Origin: Exiguobacterium sp. TNDT2
GTDB taxonomy: Bacteria > Bacillota > Bacilli > Exiguobacteriales > Exiguobacteriaceae
Direction of reading: 5' to 3'
NCBI RefSeq assembly: GCF_003331145.1
Contig: NZ_QLVE01000006.1
Location: 1-64,000, forward strand
Length of the DNA: 64,000 bases
The notes under the pieces are model-generated. The model was given only the letters and a program-made list of their open reading frames with translations, made no database searches and was not told where the DNA came from. Made by a program: the position numbers and the translations under genes. Of this stretch, positions 62,002-64,000 are shown in pieces. Position 1 is the stretch's first letter. The number at the start of each line of letters is the position of its first letter.

Positions 62002-63660
62002 TTGAGACGAACGAAAAAACGGCTTGGCGAGATGCTCGTCGAGGCGGGAATCATCACGCAAGAGCAGCTAGACGAAGCCCTTTCGCAAAAGCGAACCGGA
62101 GAGAAACTCGGGGATGCACTCATGCGATTGAATTACTTGACCGAGACGCAATTGATTCAAGTGTTGCACGAACAATTGAACGTGCCGATCATTGCCCTAT
62201 ATTCTCAAGATATCAACGTGACGGTGACAAAGCTCGTGCCGAAAGCGATTGCTCAAAAGCACGACATCATGCCGATCGACCTTCAAGGCAATACCCTTCA
62301 TATCGCGACGGCAGACCCGCTCGACTTGATTGCGATTGACGACGTGCGCCTGCAGACCGGGATGAACATCGAGGTCGGCATCGCCACGCGTGAACAAATC
62401 CGTAAGACGATCAGCCGGTACTACGAGATGGATGCCTCGCTCATCGAGATTTTAAAAGAAGAAGCGCCCGAACTCGAAAAGGAAGAGACGGTCTCTCGCG
62501 ACGACGCACCGGTCATCCGGCTCGTCAATCAGCTGTTTTTGAGCGCGATTGACCAACGGGCCTCGGATATCCACTTCGACCCGCATGAGAAGCAGCTCCA
62601 CGTCCGCTTCCGGGTCGACGGAGACTTGCGCACCGAAGCAGTCTATCCGAAAAAAATTCAAAGTGTCATGCTGACGCGATTAAAAGTAATGAGTAATCTC
62701 GATATTACCGAGAGCCGTCTGCCGCAAGACGGTCGCATCAAATATACGCTCCGGGAACGTCCCTATGACTTTCGGGTGTCGAGTTTGCCGACGATGTATG
62801 GCGAAAAGATCGTCATCCGGGTACTCGATTCGTCAGAAGGATTGACGGATTTGACAAAACTCGGGTTCGGGGACCAAAACGAACGGTTGTACCGGGAGAT
62901 GCTGAAACGTCCGAACGGCATCATTCTCATCACGGGGCCAACAGGTTCCGGAAAATCCTCGACGTTATACGCTTCATTGAAGGAATTGAACGATGAGTCA
63001 AAAAACATCATCACAGTCGAGGACCCGGTCGAGTATCAGCTCGACGGCATCAACCAAGTCCAAGTCAATGCAAAAGTCGGATTGACGTTCGCTTCAGGTC
63101 TGCGCTCGATTTTAAGGCAAGACCCGAACATCGTCATGGTCGGGGAGATTCGAGACACGGAGACGGCCGAGATTGCCATCCGCGCGTCGCTCACCGGTCA
63201 CTTGGTGTTGTCGACGCTGCATACGAACTCAGCGATCAGTTCGATCACCCGACTCATCGATATGGGCGTCGAGCCGTTCCTCGTCGCCGCCTCGACCTCA
63301 GGGCTCGTCGCCCAGCGGCTCGTCCGTCGCGTCTGTCGCGACTGCGGGCACGAACAGCCCGTCTCGAAACGAGAACAGGAGCTATTCACGGCAGAAGGTG
63401 TTCCCATCGACCATGTCATTCGAGGCAACGGCTGTGCATCCTGTAACTTCACCGGATACCGAGGCCGCCTCGCGATCCATGAAGTCGTACCGATTGATGA
63501 AGGGCTACGTCGGATGATTATGAACCAAGCGACCGAGGCCGAGATGGCCGACTATGCGAAGCAAGCGGGTGTCCGCTTCCTGCTCACCGATGGACTTGAA
63601 AAAGTCGCGCTCGGCTTGACGACGACCGAGGAAATCTTAAGAACAGTCATAACGGAGTGA
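62002..63660 (+). CDS. pilB: type IV pilus assembly ATPase PilB (GspE family)
   Basis: This 552-aa hexameric ATPase powers pilus extension. An N-terminal MshEN-type domain (KRLGEMLVEAGIITQEQLDE, about residues 6-25) is followed by the core with Walker A GPTGSGKSS (near 312-320), Walker B MVGEIRDTETAE and HTNSA. The zinc-type tetracysteine lies in CRDCGH and CASCNFTGYRGR (about 445-495). The TTG at 62002 begins 2 nt after the previous stop. Four cysteines and full length separate it from PilT. ComGA-type proteins are shorter, so this is a pilus rather than a competence ATPase. Confidence 0.94.
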   Translation: MRRTKKRLGEMLVEAGIITQEQLDEALSQKRTGEKLGDALMRLNYLTETQLIQVLHEQLNVPIIALYSQDINVTVTKLVPKAIAQKHDIMPIDLQGNTLHIATADPLDLIAIDDVRLQTGMNIEVGIATREQIRKTISRYYEMDASLIEILKEEAPELEKEETVSRDDAPVIRLVNQLFLSAIDQRASDIHFDPHEKQLHVRFRVDGDLRTEAVYPKKIQSVMLTRLKVMSNLDITESRLPQDGRIKYTLRERPYDFRVSSLPTMYGEKIVIRVLDSSEGLTDLTKLGFGDQNERLYREMLKRPNGIILITGPTGSGKSSTLYASLKELNDESKNIITVEDPVEYQLDGINQVQVNAKVGLTFASGLRSILRQDPNIVMVGEIRDTETAEIAIRASLTGHLVLSTLHTNSAISSITRLIDMGVEPFLVAASTSGLVAQRLVRRVCRDCGHEQPVSKREQELFTAEGVPIDHVIRGNGCASCNFTGYRGRLAIHEVVPIDEGLRRMIMNQATEAEMADYAKQAGVRFLLTDGLEKVALGLTTTEEILRTVITE

Positions 63661-63664
63661 AGAG

Positions 63665-64000
63665 ATGATCCATCAATCGATAGAAGCTATATTGACGAAA
63701 GCGGTCGAACAACGTGCGTCAGATATTCATTTGACCGCCGGCTCACCGCCGATCATTCGGGTCGACGGAAGCCTGGTCACGATGGGTGACGAGAAAGTGC
63801 TGCCTCACCAAATCGAGGTGTATTTAAAAGAGATTATGACCGAAGAGATGCGAGGCCGTCTCGAGATGCAACGCGATCTCGACTTCTCGTTCGGTGTTCC
63901 GCGTGTGTCTCGTTTCCGAGTCAACACGTATTACCAACGGGGCACGGTCGCCATAGCGTTCCGATCCATTTCCGGGGAAATCCCGACGATGAACGAACTC
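63665..64000 (+). CDS. pilT: twitching motility ATPase PilT, N-terminal part
   Basis: The first 112 codons, cut by the window edge, match the PAS-like N-domain of PilT: ILTKAVEQRASDIHLTAGSP (about residues 9-28), then IIRVDGSLV and DLDFSFGVPRVSRFRVNTYY (about 72-91). PilT powers pilus retraction. The ATG at 63665 comes 4 nt after the pilB stop with GGAGTGAAGAG upstream. The catalytic core is outside the window. Confidence 0.93.
   Translation, partial: MIHQSIEAILTKAVEQRASDIHLTAGSPPIIRVDGSLVTMGDEKVLPHQIEVYLKEIMTEEMRGRLEMQRDLDFSFGVPRVSRFRVNTYYQRGTVAIAFRSISGEIPTMNEL

Noticed and set aside
1-64000. CRISPR arrays, insertion sequences, rRNA genes, replication origin.
   Set aside because: I saw no spaced direct repeats, transposase motifs, rRNA sequence or DnaA-box clusters in the window.

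Overview
The window is chromosomal DNA of a Bacilli-class Firmicute, most probably Exiguobacterium or a close relative (an inference from gene order and protein similarity, not a database result). Long stretches follow the Bacillus subtilis order: lcfA-fadR-etfB-etfA-trxA, uvrC-yslB-sdhCAB-ysmA-racE-rph-rdgB-ysnB, ysoA-tig-clpX-lonA-ysxC-hemACDBL-valS-folC. The sporulation-linked genes found at these places in B. subtilis (gerE, gerM, lonB, spoVID and others) are absent, as expected for a non-sporulating lineage. Most genes are moderately GC-rich. The left end (1-541), the 1269-residue surface protein (53171-56980) and some small genes are clearly AT-richer.

Layout. Positions 1-3520 look like a foreign defence-type module: a truncated 5-methylcytosine DNA methyltransferase on the minus strand, and divergent from it a MazG-like pyrophosphohydrolase, a PLD-nuclease/superfamily-2 helicase fusion and a small winged-helix-like protein. 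Positions 3648-10598 hold an unassigned polytopic membrane protein, a MarR-nitroreductase-monooxygenase operon with a palindromic operator, a secreted protein of unknown role and a YtrA-type GntR/ABC-transporter/lipoprotein operon. Positions 10630-15325 carry fatty-acid oxidation genes with FadR operators and a CcpA cre site, then thioredoxin. Positions 15659-21441 encode the complete seven-subunit Mrp Na+/H+ antiporter. Positions 21478-32050 carry a disulfide-oxidoreductase-like flavoprotein, uvrC, yslB, succinate dehydrogenase, a thioesterase, a stand-alone HPr gene, glutamate racemase, RNase PH, an ITP/XTP pyrophosphatase and a phosphodiesterase.

The most unusual element is at 32110-32469: a tRNA-Arg(UCU) gene split after U34 by a 286-nt group I intron. 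P1, P10, P2, P3, P7 and P8 can all be read in the sequence. The position (34/35) and the P1 pairing (CUU with GAG) are those of the cyanobacterial/plastid tRNA-Leu(UAA) intron.

Positions 32592-49022 hold protein quality control (tig, clpX with a structured leader, lon), GTPase ysxC, an AI-2E-family permease, heme biosynthesis (hemA with a PerR-like box, an attenuator-like hairpin, then hemCDBL) and valS behind a valine T-box. Positions 49117-53093 hold a lipoprotein, a degraded pair of small membrane genes, selO and folC. The right end (53171-64000) is a type IV pilus region: a large Ig-like surface protein, an ankyrin-like membrane protein, three minor-pilin genes on the minus strand, then a VanW-like protein, a small membrane protein, pilB and the start of pilT on the plus strand.
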